Shown here: positions 27,766 through 37,884 of the stretch, piece after piece
Position numbering within the stretch: the first letter of the stretch is position 1
How the letters are laid out: each line of letters opens with the position of its first letter
NCBI GenBank assembly: GCA_026414725.1
Contig: JAOAIL010000003.1
Location: 32,685 to 96,684 of the forward strand
Direction of reading: 5' to 3'
From: a bacterium
Lineage (GTDB): Bacteria; Ratteibacteria; UBA8468; B48-G9; JAFGKM01
DNA length: 64,000 nt
Notes under the pieces: generated by a model
The model's database searches: none
What the model was told of the DNA's origin: nothing
Seen by the model: only the letters and a program-made list of their open reading frames with translations
Made by a program: the position numbers and the translations under genes

Positions 27766-29133
27766 ATGGAAAGAAAAATAGCATGGGAAACATGGGATGA
27801 AAAAACGAAAAAACAGGCAATAGATTTCTGTGAGGGATATAAAGAATTTCTTTCTGAAAACAAGACAGAAAGGAAATTTGTAAAGGGTTCTCTTGATAAG
27901 GGAAGACAATATGATGTCAAATTGCTTGATAGATATAAAAAGATTAAAACAGGAGATGTTTTTTATAAAATTAATAAAGAAAAAGTGTTAGTGATGGGAA
28001 GATTGGGCAAGAGACCTCTTACAGATGGTTGCAGGTTTATTGTTTCTCATATAGATACTCCACGTCTTGACCTAAAAACAACCCCTCTATACGAGGATGA
28101 AAATATATGCCTCCTTAAAACATACTATTATGGAGGAATTAAAAAGTACCAGTGGCTTACTATACCTCTTGCAATGCATGGTACAGTTGTATTAAAAGAT
28201 GGGACAAAAAAAGAGATCGTAATAGGAGAAAAAGATACTGACCCTGTATTTAATATAACGGACCTGCTACCACATCTGGGGAAGGACCAGGCAAAAAAGA
28301 CCATAGAAGACGGTTTTCCTGGTGAAAATCTCAATGTATTTGTAGGCAGTATTCCATTGAAAGAGAAGGATAAAGAAAAGGTCAAAGGTAATATCCTTAA
28401 AATTTTGAAAGACACCTACGGGATAGATGAAGATGACTTTATCAGTAGCGAGTTCCAGTTTGTTCCCGCTGGTAGAATGAGAGATGCAGGGCTTGATAAA
28501 AGTATGCTTTTAGGATACGGACAGGATGACAGGGTATGCGCCTATACAAGTATGTTGGCGTTTCTTGATGTTGAAAAACCGGATTACTCAATCTTCTGTG
28601 TTATGGTGGACCAGGAAGAAATTGGAAGTAGAGGTGCTACTTCTGCACAGTCGGAATTTTTAAAGTATGTCTTAGAGGATATTATTGAAAAAACAGGAGG
28701 TAGTACTTCTGATTTCCGTAAAGTTATTCAAAACTCAAAAGCAATATCTGCAGATGTGGATACAGCTCTTGACCCCAACTATAAAGAGGTCTATGACCCT
28801 CGTAATACAGCAAGGTTAGGATGTGGAGTTGTGCTCACCCGAATTACAGGAGGTAGAGGGAAAGGACACAGTATAGAACCATCTGCTGAATATCTTGCCT
28901 ATATTAGAGATGTTTTTGATAGAAACAGTGTTTTATGGCAGCCAGGAGAGATAGGGAAGATAGAACAAGGAGGAGGCGGAACAATAGCAACATATATAGC
29001 AAGATATAATATTGACACAGTAGATTGTGGAACAGGTGTTCTTTCCATGCATGCCCCTTATGAATTAACCAGTAAGGCAGATGTGTATTCCACCTATCTT
29101 GCATATAAAAGTTTTTATTCATCTGAGAAATAA
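27766..29133 (+). CDS. M18-family aminopeptidase
   Basis: This 455-residue zinc metallopeptidase of the M18 (aspartyl aminopeptidase) family removes N-terminal residues from peptides in the cytosol. The dizinc site is recognisable in [12 protein letters not shown] (metal H and D), [24 protein letters not shown] (catalytic E pair), ADVDTALDP and [14 protein letters not shown]. Charged insertions around 165-215 resemble the clostridial/Thermotoga M18 form. The ATG at 27766 follows GAGGAGGG; a GTG 15 bases upstream is rejected. Its TAA shares its last base with the following Nudix ATG. Confidence 0.92.
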   Translation: MERKIAWETWDEKTKKQAIDFCEGYKEFLSENKTERKFVKGSLDKGRQYDVKLLDRYKKIKTGDVFYKINKEKVLVMGRLGKRPLTDGCRFIVSHIDTPRLDLKTTPLYEDENICLLKTYYYGGIKKYQWLTIPLAMHGTVVLKDGTKKEIVIGEKDTDPVFNITDLLPHLGKDQAKKTIEDGFPGENLNVFVGSIPLKEKDKEKVKGNILKILKDTYGIDEDDFISSEFQFVPAGRMRDAGLDKSMLLGYGQDDRVCAYTSMLAFLDVEKPDYSIFCVMVDQEEIGSRGATSAQSEFLKYVLEDIIEKTGGSTSDFRKVIQNSKAISADVDTALDPNYKEVYDPRNTARLGCGVVLTRITGGRGKGHSIEPSAEYLAYIRDVFDRNSVLWQPGEIGKIEQGGGGTIATYIARYNIDTVDCGTGVLSMHAPYELTSKADVYSTYLAYKSFYSSEK

Positions 29134-29540
29134 TGGAAGAGAAATATAAAAATCCTATCCCTACGGTTGATATTATCATAGAATTAGATGGTGGTATTGT
29201 ATTGATAAAAAGGAAGAACTATCCTTATGGATGGGCATTACCGGGTGGTTTTGTGGAGTATGGAGAGACACTTGAAAATGCAGTGTTAAGAGAAGCGAAG
29301 GAAGAGACAGGACTGAATATAGTTGATTTGAAACAGTTTCATACTTATTCGGCACCGGATAGAGACCCGAGACACCATACAATCTCCACAGTTTTTATCG
29401 GAAAGGGGAGGGGAATTTTGAAAGGGGATGATGATGCAGAAGATGCAAAAATTTTTACAGAGGAAAATCTTCCTGAAGAGATTGTTTTTGACCATAGAAA
29501 GATACTTAATGACTATTTTGAATATAAAAAGAAGTTATGA
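29133..29540 (+). CDS. Nudix hydrolase
   Basis: This 135-residue protein has a complete Nudix box, [18 protein letters not shown] then KEETGLNI (together GX5EX7REUXEEXGU, about 34-56), for hydrolysis of a nucleoside diphosphate derivative. The order after the box, with [22 protein letters not shown], is typical of ADP-ribose/NUDIX pyrophosphatases, but the substrate cannot be fixed. Its ATG overlaps the stop of the aminopeptidase gene (TAATG), implying coupled translation. Confidence 0.92.
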   Translation: MEEKYKNPIPTVDIIIELDGGIVLIKRKNYPYGWALPGGFVEYGETLENAVLREAKEETGLNIVDLKQFHTYSAPDRDPRHHTISTVFIGKGRGILKGDDDAEDAKIFTEENLPEEIVFDHRKILNDYFEYKKKL

Positions 29541-29560
29541 ACTTATGGAGTTAAGAACTT

Positions 29561-30553
29561 ATGAATAAAAATATATTAAGCGGAATGAGACCTACAGGAC
29601 CTTTACACATAGGACATCTTTTTGGCGCACTGAAAAATTGGAAAAAATTTCAGAATGATGGGTATAACTGTTTTTATATGATAGCGGACTATCACGCATT
29701 GAGTACTGAATATGCTTCAACCAGTGAGATAAAGCAGTTTGTAGAAGAAGTGGCTATGGACTTTATAGCATGTGGACTTGACCCTCATAAATCCACTATA
29801 TTTGTTCAGTCAATGGTCCCAGAACATACAGAACTACATCTTATATTTTCAATGATAGTCCCTACATCATGGCTGGAAAGAAACCCTGTATACAAGGAAC
29901 AAAAGAAACAACTTATATCAAAAGACCTTAATACATATGGTTTTCTGGGTTATCCTGTTTTGCAGGCAGCAGATATATTGATATACAAAGCAAGGTATGT
30001 TCCCATCGGTATGGACCAACTGCCACATCTTGAATTAACAAGGGAAATTGCACAGAGATTTAATTATCTTTATGGTGAAACTTTTCCTCTCCCTGAGGCA
30101 CTTTTAACAGAAACCCCAAAGATACCGGGAACTGATAATAGAAAGATGAGTAAGTCATATAATAATTGCATATATCTTAAAGATACCTCTGAGGTGATAA
30201 AAGACAAAATCAGTAAGATGTTCACTGACCCTAAACGGATATACAGGAAAGACCCGGGGCATCCCAGAACCTGTCCTGCCTTTACTTATCATAAACTTTT
30301 TAATACTGATGTTAGAGTAGGGGAGATAGAGAAGGAATGTAAAGGTGCTATTATTGGATGTATTGATTGTAAAAAAGAACTTGGGATAGCAACAGTTGAA
30401 TATCTTAAAGAGATTCAGGATAGAAGAAGAACTTTAGAAAAAGACAGAAAAAAGTTGTGGAATATACTGAAAAAAGGTGCTGAAGAAGCTCATAAAGTCG
30501 CTAATGAAACTATGGATGAAGTAAGAACAAGAACAGGACTAAAATATGAATAA
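29561..30553 (+). CDS. trpS: tryptophanyl-tRNA synthetase
   Basis: This 330-residue class I synthetase charges tRNA-Trp. It starts SGMRPTGPLHIGHLFGAL with HIGH at 16-19, and has KMSKS inside NRKMSKSYNN (about 195-204). YPVLQAADILIYKA and MDQLPHLELTREIA are standard TrpS blocks. Length is standard. It lies 20 bases after the Nudix gene with a GGAG upstream; a direct repeat GAACTTATG brackets the spacer. HisC overlaps its end by 8 bases. Confidence 0.97.
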   Translation: MNKNILSGMRPTGPLHIGHLFGALKNWKKFQNDGYNCFYMIADYHALSTEYASTSEIKQFVEEVAMDFIACGLDPHKSTIFVQSMVPEHTELHLIFSMIVPTSWLERNPVYKEQKKQLISKDLNTYGFLGYPVLQAADILIYKARYVPIGMDQLPHLELTREIAQRFNYLYGETFPLPEALLTETPKIPGTDNRKMSKSYNNCIYLKDTSEVIKDKISKMFTDPKRIYRKDPGHPRTCPAFTYHKLFNTDVRVGEIEKECKGAIIGCIDCKKELGIATVEYLKEIQDRRRTLEKDRKKLWNILKKGAEEAHKVANETMDEVRTRTGLKYE

Positions 30554-31652
30554 AATAGAAAAATTAGTAAGAGATGATATAAAGAAAATTGCTCCTTATG
30601 TTCCGGGAAAACCAATAGAAGAACTACAGAGGGCATACGGACTTGATATAGAAAAGATTGTTAAACTTGCTTCAAACGAAAATCCTCTGGGCCCTTCTCC
30701 TAAAGCGGTTGAAGCACTAAAAAATTGTGCTGAAAAGATTTCAAGGTATCCTGAAAGTTCAGGATATTATTTGAAAAACAAGATCTCAGAGGTATTTAAT
30801 CAACCACAGGAAAACATCATTCTCGGAAGTGGTTCCAGTGAAATAATCTCTATGGGAATGGAACTTTTCTTAAATCCGGATGATGAAGTAATATTTCCTA
30901 CTCCATCTTTTCTTATATATAAGATTCTTGCCTATAAAATTGGAGCCATACCTGTAGAAATACCTCTTAAAGAGGACTTTTCATATAACCTGAATATGTT
31001 CCTTGAGAGAATTACACCAAAAACAAAAGTTATAATACTCTGTAATCCTAATAATCCTACAGGAACTATTATATACAGAGAACAGATAGATGAATTTATA
31101 GAGCAAGTTCCCGACGATATTCTTATCATCTCTGATGAAGCATATATAGAATATGTAGATATAGACGATTTTGGTACTGCTTATCCTTATCTTTATAAAA
31201 AGAATATTATTATAACCAGAACCCTTTCAAAAATATACGGGCTTGCAGGTCTCAGGATAGGATTTGGAATAGCCAGTAAAGATATCATAGAATTTATGGA
31301 AAGAATACGGCCTCCTTTTAATACTACAATCCCTGCACAGGAAGCAGGAATTGCAGCACTTGATGACCAGGATTATGTTAAAAAGTCCTTTGAAAATAAT
31401 GTTACGGGTAAATCCTATCTGTATGACGCTTTTAATTATCTTAAAATAGATTACATTCCTACCTATGCAAATTTTATCCTCTGCAGGATTCCCAACGCTT
31501 CCAGAGTAGTAAACGAACTTGAAAAGAAAGGTATAATTATACGTGGGATGTTTGGAATGGGACCTGAGTATGTAAGAATTACCATAGGAACACCGGAAGA
31601 AAACAAACTGCTAATAAAGAACCTTCGGGAAATACTGGGAGATAAATTATGA
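30546..31652 (+). CDS. hisC: histidinol-phosphate aminotransferase
   Basis: This 368-residue PLP enzyme transaminates imidazole-acetol phosphate in histidine synthesis. It has LASNENPLGPSPKAVEAL, GSGSSEIISM, CNPNNPTGT, SDEAYIEYV and the PLP lysine in RTLSKIYGLAGLRIGFG, all HisC-typical. The closely related aromatic aminotransferase role is possible because the nearby aro and pheA genes have no dedicated transaminase in this window. It overlaps trpS by 8 bases and pdxJ by 4. Confidence 0.92.
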   Translation: MNKIEKLVRDDIKKIAPYVPGKPIEELQRAYGLDIEKIVKLASNENPLGPSPKAVEALKNCAEKISRYPESSGYYLKNKISEVFNQPQENIILGSGSSEIISMGMELFLNPDDEVIFPTPSFLIYKILAYKIGAIPVEIPLKEDFSYNLNMFLERITPKTKVIILCNPNNPTGTIIYREQIDEFIEQVPDDILIISDEAYIEYVDIDDFGTAYPYLYKKNIIITRTLSKIYGLAGLRIGFGIASKDIIEFMERIRPPFNTTIPAQEAGIAALDDQDYVKKSFENNVTGKSYLYDAFNYLKIDYIPTYANFILCRIPNASRVVNELEKKGIIIRGMFGMGPEYVRITIGTPEENKLLIKNLREILGDKL

Positions 31653-32365
31653 AATTAGGCGTAAATATAGACCATATTGCAACCTTAAGACAGGCAAGAC
31701 GAGGAGAGAAACCAGAACCTGTATGGGCAGCTGTAATATGTGAACTTGCAGGATGTGATTCTATTGTGTGTCATTTAAGAGAGGATAGAAGACACATACA
31801 GGAACGGGATGTATATCTACTAAAAAAAGTTGTAAAGACCAGGCTGAATCTTGAAATGGCACTTTCTGAAGAAATAATAAATATAGCTCTTGATGTAAAA
31901 CCACATCAGGTTACACTTGTTCCTGAAAAAAGGGAAGAATTGACTACCGAAGGTGGATTGGATGTTATAAAAAACTTTGAAAAAATAAAAAGTAGCATAA
32001 AAGAATTCCGAAAGGCAGGTATAAAAGTAAGTTTATTTATTGAGCCAGAAAAAAAACAGATACTTGCAAGTAAAGATACAGGTGCAGATTTTATAGAAAT
32101 ACACACAGGAAGATATGCAGAAGCAACGAGAGAAGAAGAAATACAGATGGAATTAGAAAAAATAATCAGTGCCACAGAATATGCAATCTCTACGGGAATA
32201 AGGGTAAATGCAGGACATGGTCTGGATTACCACAATACTGCTGCCATATGTAAAATTAAAGGGATTGAAGAACTCAATATTGGATACAGTATTATTGGTA
32301 GAGCCGTATTTGTAGGACTTGAAAGGGCTGTAAAAGAAATGTTAGAGATTATAAGGAGAAATTAA
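31649..32365 (+). CDS. pdxJ: pyridoxine 5'-phosphate synthase
   Basis: This 238-residue TIM-barrel enzyme condenses 1-deoxy-xylulose 5-phosphate with 3-amino-2-oxopropyl phosphate to pyridoxine 5'-phosphate. It begins MKLGVNIDHIATLRQARRGE and continues with CHLREDRRHIQERD, VTLVPEKREELTTEGGL, FIEIHTGRYA, NAGHGLDY and IGYSIIGRAVFVGLE, all hallmark blocks. It supplies PLP, needed by HisC directly upstream. Overlap with hisC is 4 bases. Length is standard. Confidence 0.97.
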   Translation: MKLGVNIDHIATLRQARRGEKPEPVWAAVICELAGCDSIVCHLREDRRHIQERDVYLLKKVVKTRLNLEMALSEEIINIALDVKPHQVTLVPEKREELTTEGGLDVIKNFEKIKSSIKEFRKAGIKVSLFIEPEKKQILASKDTGADFIEIHTGRYAEATREEEIQMELEKIISATEYAISTGIRVNAGHGLDYHNTAAICKIKGIEELNIGYSIIGRAVFVGLERAVKEMLEIIRRN

Positions 32366-32366
32366 A

Positions 32367-33050
32367 ATGAAAAAAAAGGTAATGGATGCATTAAAAGACC
32401 CTTTTAATAGCAGGGAGAATATTATAAACCTTATGATAGGGGGGATTATCACCTTCTTCCCTGTCTTTAATCTTATACCATTGGGATATCTGGGGAAAAA
32501 ACTTAAAAGAAGTATACAACAGGATAAAACACCTGTTAAATGGGACGAAAATATAAAGGAACTTTTTATAACCGGCATATTTTTGTTTGCTATATTAATA
32601 TCTTACCTTATAATCCCATTTTTATTGATGTTTTTGGGTGGTAGTTTAATGTTGACCCTTTCAGGAGGAAAAATCTTCTCTTTATTTTATTTCAGGGGCC
32701 AGATTCTAAACCTTTTAGGTACAATAACCCTATTAATCGCTATTTATTTCCTTCCTTTTGCAATATGTGTATATCTTGAAGATAATGATATAAAAATGGC
32801 TTTTAAACTACAAAAGATTATAGAAAAGATATTTCTTGTTGTCAGAGAATATACTATTACATATTTGATTATAATAGGTCTTATTTTTATCTCTTTTACT
32901 ATTATTTTTTTACTTATGAACTGGATTGCAGGACTTCTTTTTAGTGGTTTTTTATTTTTTTATGACGGTATTGTTATAGCCGGTATCATAAGCAAAATTT
33001 TTCCCAGAAAAGCAGTAACCATATCTCTTCTGGAAATATCTGAATCGTAA
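32367..33050 (+). CDS. DUF4013-like polytopic membrane protein
   Basis: This 227-residue protein has a hydrophilic N-terminus (KKKVMDALKDPFNSRENIIN), a first helix with GGIITFFPVFNLIPLGYLGK, and then four or more hydrophobic helices. The pattern (P-x-x-N-L-x-x-x-G-Y start, paired helices, aromatic-rich ends) fits DUF4013, whose function is unknown. It follows pdxJ by one base with AAGGAG upstream, so it is co-transcribed as the last gene before a large gap. Confidence 0.7.
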   Translation: MKKKVMDALKDPFNSRENIINLMIGGIITFFPVFNLIPLGYLGKKLKRSIQQDKTPVKWDENIKELFITGIFLFAILISYLIIPFLLMFLGGSLMLTLSGGKIFSLFYFRGQILNLLGTITLLIAIYFLPFAICVYLEDNDIKMAFKLQKIIEKIFLVVREYTITYLIIIGLIFISFTIIFLLMNWIAGLLFSGFLFFYDGIVIAGIISKIFPRKAVTISLLEISES

Positions 33051-34011
33051 ATAAAAATTTAAACCGTAAGTTCTTTTATATAAAAACTTTATATAAAAAA
33101 CGTCGGATAAGAAATATTATGTTAACTTCAGGGGTGAAAGAAAAACAAAAATTCCATTGTTTAGACCACTTCTTATGAATTAATAAAAATTGTTAAATAA
33201 ATTATATTAAGTCATTTATTTATATAAACTTAATAATAAAAAATATGTGCTGATAGACCATATTATAGATGTTTAAAAAATATACTGGTTATCTTTAAAT
33301 TGTCTAACTAAGTATCGGAAAAATATAAACTTATAACATATTGCCCCTTTAAAGACGTAAAGGAATTATATAATTCTAAACATATATAAATAAAGAACTT
33401 AAAACATACCATTTGATGTATTTTATAAAATTATCTTACAGTATGTTTCCTGGACAGAGTCCTTCTTTCCGGAAAGAACTATACTTATACACTAAAAATT
33501 TTTAATCAATGAATCAGATTTTTATCTCTCATAATATAAAGTTATCTTTTCCCCTGGTATGTACAAACAGACCAATATATTTAAACAATAAACCTCATTC
33601 TTGTTTGCTTATAGGGATAAACCCTTTTATCTTTTAAAAATCTTTTTATTTTGCTTTTAAAAAGGGTTAAAGAAGTTTAGTAAAATAGCAGATATCGGAA
33701 TAAAACAGATAAGATTAAAATAACAGATATTATGCTTAACTTGAGGATATGAAGAGAAAAAATTTCATTTAAAATAACCCTTATATTTCTTCTTTCTCTA
33801 ATTCATACAAAAACAGAGAGGGTAGAGCCCCCTACCCTATTATCTTTGCCAGAGAAAATATAAGACAAAAAAAAGGAGGAAGGATAAAATTATTATATAT
33901 AATTAAATATCATAAAAATAATTCTATATTCCCTACAGCTGTTCTCATCAATAATAACTAAACACATAACTTAATAACTTCTTAACTTCAGAAGTTATAT
34001 ACTTATACAGT
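33051..34011. other. AT-rich gap of about 960 bases without a recognisable gene
   Basis: No ORF of useful length or known RNA is visible here. Structure present: a tandem TTTATATAAAAA (33075-33086, 33088-33099), perfect palindromes GAATTATATAATTC (33363-33376) and TTCTTTCCGGAAAGAA (33463-33478), a long imperfect hairpin of AACCCTTTT with AAAAGGGTT (33620-33628/33660-33668), a stem AGGGTAG/CTACCCT (33819-33838), an orphan ribosome-type site AAGGAGGA (33873-33880) with no ATG after it, and a 7-bp stem at 33978-33998 beyond the ppdK stop. It may be decayed sequence, or may hold an unknown small RNA. Confidence 0.6.
33819..33838 (-). terminator. possible terminator downstream of ppdK
   Basis: AGGGTAG (33819-33825) pairs with CTACCCT (33832-33838) around a 6-base loop. 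On the minus strand a TTTTT run follows about 5 bases after the stem. It lies about 180 bases beyond the ppdK stop, so it is only a weak candidate for ending that transcript. Confidence 0.4.
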
Positions 34012-36732
34012 TCAGGACTTCTTACCTTCCTCTACTACTGCCTGCGCAGCAGCAAGGATTGCAATGGGAATTCTGAATGGAGAACAACTCACATAGTTCA
34101 TACCGGCTCTATGACAGAACTTTACTGATTCTGCTTCACCTCCATGCTCTCCACAGATACCTACCTTCAGATTTGGTCTGGTTGCCCTACCCCTCTGAAT
34201 ACCGATATTAACCAGTTCCCCTATACCTTCCTGGTCAAGTACCTGGAATGGGTCTTCTTTAAGAATTTTATTATCCAGATAGGCAGGAACAAAACCGCCT
34301 ATATCATCCCTTGAGAAGCCAAACCCCATCTGTGTAAGGTCATTAGTTCCAAAAGAGAAGAATTCTGCTTCCTGAGCAATTTTATTAGCAGTAAGTGCAG
34401 CCCTCGGTATCTCTATCATTGTTCCATAAAGATATTCTATTTTATCCAGTCCATATTTCTCACAAACCTCTTTATATACCTTTTCAACTATTTTTTTCTG
34501 ATGTTTGAGTTCTTCCACAGTACATACCACAGGAACCATAATCTCAGGCAGTGCCTTTTTACCCTCTTTTATAAGTTCAGCAGTTGCTTCAAATATAGCC
34601 CTTATCTGCATCTCTGTTACTTCAGGATAGGTAATTCCCAGCCGAACTCCCCTGTGTCCCATCATAGGATTGGTCTCGTGAAGTACATCCGCTCTTTTCT
34701 TAAATTCTTCCATTGAAATACCCAAACTATTTGCCAGTTTTGTCTGTTCATCTTCTCTCTTTGGAACAAATTCATGTAATGGTGGGTCAAGCAATCTTAT
34801 AGTTACAGGAAAGCCATTCATAACCTCTAAAGTTGCCTTAATATCCTTTTTTACATACGGCATCAATTCATCCAGTGCTGCTTTCCTCTCCTCTTCTGTT
34901 CTGGATATAATCATCTTTCTTAAACGGAAAAGAGGTTCTTCAGAACCCTTTCCATAAAACATATGTTCTGTTCTGAAAAGCCCTATTCCTTCTGCCCCAA
35001 AAGCAATAGCATTTTTAGCATCTTCAGGCGTATCTGCATTTGCTCTTATACCTAATTTTTTTATAGAACGCGCTATATTCATAAACTCTTTAAATCTCGG
35101 GTTCTCTGTTGCATCAATCATAGGGAGTTCCCCTGAATAGACATAACCCTTTGTTCCATTGAGTGTAAATATATCACCTTCCTTAAATTCTTTGCCTTCA
35201 ACTGTAAGTTTTTTGTTATGTACATCTATTTTCAAAGCACCACAGCCCACTATACAACACTTACCCCAGCCCCTCGCTACAAGTGCTGCATGGCTGGTCA
35301 TTCCTCCTCTACCCGTAAGTATACCCTGTGCTGCTCTCATTCCTTCTACGTCTTCAGGGTTTGTTTCTTCTCTTACAAGGATGACTTTTTTACCATTCTT
35401 TGCCCATTTCACTGCGTCATCTGCTGTAAATACAATATGTCCAGAAGCACCGCCAGGACCTGCAGGTAATCCTTTTGCAAGTGGTTTTGTCTTTGCTTCC
35501 ACTGAAGGGTCAACGAGAGGATGAAGCAGTTCATCTATCTGAGAAGGAGACAATCGCATAATAGCAGTTTTTTCATCTATAAGCCCTTCCGCAAGCATAT
35601 CCATTGCCATATTCAATGCCGCTGTTCCTGTCCTTTTACCTACACGACACTGCAACATCCATAAACGTCCTTCCTGTATCGTAAACTCTATATCCTGCAT
35701 ATCTTTAAAGTGTCTTTCAAGAGTTGTCCTTATATTGCATAGTTCTTTATAAACATTCGGCATTGCTTCTTCAAGAGATTTCAGGTGTCTGTTCTGTTCA
35801 TTCTTTGTCTCATTATTTAGCGGATTAGGAGTTCTTATACCTGCTACAACATCTTCTCCCTGTGCATTCACAAGCCATTCTCCATAAAACTTATTTTCTC
35901 CTGTTGCTGGGTTTCTTGTAAATGCAACACCAGTAGCAGATGTCTCACCCATATTACCAAAGACCATTGCCTGAACATTAACAGCAGTCCCCCAGTCATC
36001 AGGAATACCTTCAATCCTTCTATAGGCAACTGCTCTTTTACCATTCCATGACTGAAATACCGCTTTGATTCCACCCATAAGTTGTTCCCATGCATCATCA
36101 GGAAATTCCTCTCCAATAACCTCTTTTACCCTCTTTTTAAACTTCTCACACAGGTCTTTCAGGTCTTCTGCTGTAAGGTCTGTATCTGCCTTATATCCCT
36201 TACTTTCTTTTAATTCTTCCATCATTTTATCTAATTGAACTCTTATGCCCTTACCTTCTTCTGGTTCTCTTCCTGCTGCTTTCTCCATAACGACATCTGA
36301 ATACATCATAATTAACCGTCTATAGGCATCATACACAAATCTCGGATTATTTGTTTTTTTAATGAGCCCTGGAATTGTGGCAGAACAGAGCCCTATATTG
36401 AGTACTGTTTCCATCATTCCTGGCATTGATTTTCTTGCACCAGAACGGACAGAAACAAGTAAAGGATTTTTGGGGTCTCCGAATTTAGAACCCATAATAT
36501 TCTCTATTTCTGATAAGTTTTTCTTTACTTCATCTATCAATCCCTCTGGAAGTTGTTTATTATGCTTATAATAATATGTACAAACTTCTGTTGTAATAGT
36601 AAAACCAGCAGGAACAGGTATATTTAGTTTTACCATCTCTGCAAGTCCTGCTCCTTTCCCACCTAAAAGCTCCTTCATACTTCCATCGCCATCTGCCTTA
36701 CCCCCTCCAAAAAAATATACATATTTCCCCAT
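34012..36732 (-). CDS. ppdK: pyruvate, phosphate dikinase
   Basis: This 906-residue enzyme interconverts pyruvate, ATP and phosphate with PEP, AMP and PPi. The N-terminal ATP-grasp domain has LLGGKGAGLAEM and SVRSGARKSMPGMMETVLN; the swivelling domain carries the phospho-histidine in GGMTSHAALVARG; the C-terminal PEP/pyruvate barrel has EGIGLFRTEHMF, MMGHRGVRLG, FSFGTNDLTQM and the catalytic cysteine in VGICGEHGGE. The ATG at 36732 has AGGAGGAAG upstream and starts MGKYVYFFGGGKADG, the family's normal N-terminus; a GTG nine codons earlier is rejected. Such enzymes are common in PPi-using glycolysis of anaerobes. Confidence 0.98.
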   Translation of the reverse strand: MGKYVYFFGGGKADGDGSMKELLGGKGAGLAEMVKLNIPVPAGFTITTEVCTYYYKHNKQLPEGLIDEVKKNLSEIENIMGSKFGDPKNPLLVSVRSGARKSMPGMMETVLNIGLCSATIPGLIKKTNNPRFVYDAYRRLIMMYSDVVMEKAAGREPEEGKGIRVQLDKMMEELKESKGYKADTDLTAEDLKDLCEKFKKRVKEVIGEEFPDDAWEQLMGGIKAVFQSWNGKRAVAYRRIEGIPDDWGTAVNVQAMVFGNMGETSATGVAFTRNPATGENKFYGEWLVNAQGEDVVAGIRTPNPLNNETKNEQNRHLKSLEEAMPNVYKELCNIRTTLERHFKDMQDIEFTIQEGRLWMLQCRVGKRTGTAALNMAMDMLAEGLIDEKTAIMRLSPSQIDELLHPLVDPSVEAKTKPLAKGLPAGPGGASGHIVFTADDAVKWAKNGKKVILVREETNPEDVEGMRAAQGILTGRGGMTSHAALVARGWGKCCIVGCGALKIDVHNKKLTVEGKEFKEGDIFTLNGTKGYVYSGELPMIDATENPRFKEFMNIARSIKKLGIRANADTPEDAKNAIAFGAEGIGLFRTEHMFYGKGSEEPLFRLRKMIISRTEEERKAALDELMPYVKKDIKATLEVMNGFPVTIRLLDPPLHEFVPKREDEQTKLANSLGISMEEFKKRADVLHETNPMMGHRGVRLGITYPEVTEMQIRAIFEATAELIKEGKKALPEIMVPVVCTVEELKHQKKIVEKVYKEVCEKYGLDKIEYLYGTMIEIPRAALTANKIAQEAEFFSFGTNDLTQMGFGFSRDDIGGFVPAYLDNKILKEDPFQVLDQEGIGELVNIGIQRGRATRPNLKVGICGEHGGEAESVKFCHRAGMNYVSCSPFRIPIAILAAAQAVVEEGKKS

Positions 36733-36771
36733 TTTCTTCCTCCTGTATTGTTTTGACACGAAAACTTTTTT

Positions 36772-36799
36772 ATTTTACTCTTTTTTATAACTTTTTCAA
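36772..36799 (-). promoter_or_regulatory. putative ppdK promoter
   Basis: On the minus strand TTGAAA (36799-36794) and TAAAAT (36777-36772) are 16 bases apart, about 40 bases upstream of the chosen ppdK ATG. A palindromic AATCTG/CAGATT pair (about 36866-36885) lies further upstream and could be an operator. Confidence 0.45.
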
Positions 36800-36953
36800 G
36801 TATAAAAAAATTTATGGAACTTCTATTAGAAGATTTTGAATTGATAAAACTTCCGATTTCTATATGAATCTGGTTATAATCAGATTTTTACTGTTGCATA
36901 GGAATAAAGAAAATATCTATGGGATTTATCAATTGGAAAGAAGGCGAAAAAAA

Positions 36954-36979
36954 AGCCCCTTTTTAAAGGGGCTCTTTTT
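36954..36979. terminator. intrinsic terminator after the outer-membrane protein gene
   Basis: AGCCCCTTT (36954-36962) pairs with AAAGGGGCT (36965-36973), with T-rich runs on both sides (TCTTTTTT on plus, a run of eight T on minus). It ends transcription from the minus-strand barrel gene before ppdK. Confidence 0.85.
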
Positions 36980-36997
36980 TATAAAACATTATTTAAT

Positions 36998-37678
36998 TCA
37001 AAATCTATAGATCAATCCCACTGTTATTACAGGATACCACACAAAATCTTCTACATTATCTTCTATTTCTTTTTCTTCCTTTTTCAGATTAGCTAAAAAT
37101 GTTGGGTCATCAGAAAGAGTACCACCTTTAGAAGAGAGTTTTATATTCGGTGAGCCGTGATATAAAATACCAACATCACCGATAAATCCCCACTGTCTTT
37201 CTCCTCCAAAAGAGGTATCCCAACCAATACCTATATACGGTGAAAGAGTATCAAAATCCGCTTTTGCTTTTAGTTTTCCAACATCAGTAGAGGTATATGT
37301 TGTACCTCCGATATTTACTCCTCCTGGACCAATCTCTCCTTTACCTGTAATTTCATTTCCATTGTAAAAAACACCTCCAGTTAATCTGAAACCTCTACCT
37401 GTTGGATACCAGTCAATAGTTGCTCCTATAGTCATAAGATTCAGTTCTGCTTCATACTTAATACCTTCCTGGGTTGTGTCATAGTCATATGTAAAGTAGT
37501 TTAAATTTATCCGCCCACCGAACTTATCAGTAAAAGGTATCGCTACTTCTATACCTGGTCCTGGAGTCCCTAATTTGATTCCAGCACCAAACCCTACAGA
37601 ACCTTCTTCCTGAGCAAATCCTGCGATACACAGTCCTGCTATGAGCAACATAGATATTTTAACTACCATTTTTTTCAT
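36998..37678 (-). CDS. outer-membrane beta-barrel protein
   Basis: This 226-residue protein has a signal peptide (KKMVVKISMLLIAGLCIAGFA, cut near residue 22) and then alternating short strands rich in Gly and aromatic residues (GFGAGIKLG, GGRINLNYFTYDYD, GATIDWYPTG, LTGGVFYNGNEI), ending in VITVGLIYRF with the terminal Phe expected of outer-membrane barrels. An 8-strand barrel is likely. No specific function is recognised. It follows a similar gene and is bounded by a terminator on each side, so it is transcribed on its own; a GAAAGGAGGTGAAAG ribosome site lies upstream. Confidence 0.8.
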   Translation of the reverse strand: MKKMVVKISMLLIAGLCIAGFAQEEGSVGFGAGIKLGTPGPGIEVAIPFTDKFGGRINLNYFTYDYDTTQEGIKYEAELNLMTIGATIDWYPTGRGFRLTGGVFYNGNEITGKGEIGPGGVNIGGTTYTSTDVGKLKAKADFDTLSPYIGIGWDTSFGGERQWGFIGDVGILYHGSPNIKLSSKGGTLSDDPTFLANLKKEEKEIEDNVEDFVWYPVITVGLIYRF

Positions 37679-37831
37679 TTTCTTTCACCTCCTTTTTCTT
37701 TCTATAGTTATTATAATCACTGTGACTATCAGTGTCAACACCACAGAATATCTCTCTCCTCTTTTTTTCAACAAAAGGTAAGGTTCCCCTTTTCTTCTGA
37801 ACATTCAAACCTTCGGATATAAAAATAAAAA

Positions 37832-37867
37832 AGGCACCCTTTTCTAATAATAATAGAAAGAGTGCCT
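37832..37867. terminator. intrinsic terminator between the two barrel genes
   Basis: AGGCAC...TTTCTA (37832-37846) pairs with TAGAAAGAGTGCCT (37854-37867) with one mismatch and a short loop; A- and T-rich tracts flank it. It lies 17 bases after the stop of the upstream barrel gene. The 82-residue reading frame that spans it is not a gene. Confidence 0.75.
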
Positions 37868-37884
37868 CTTTACTTTGTAAAAAA

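Noticed and set aside
33119..33178. 19-codon reading frame in the large gap
   Set aside because: It has no ribosome site and a length expected by chance in AT-rich sequence.
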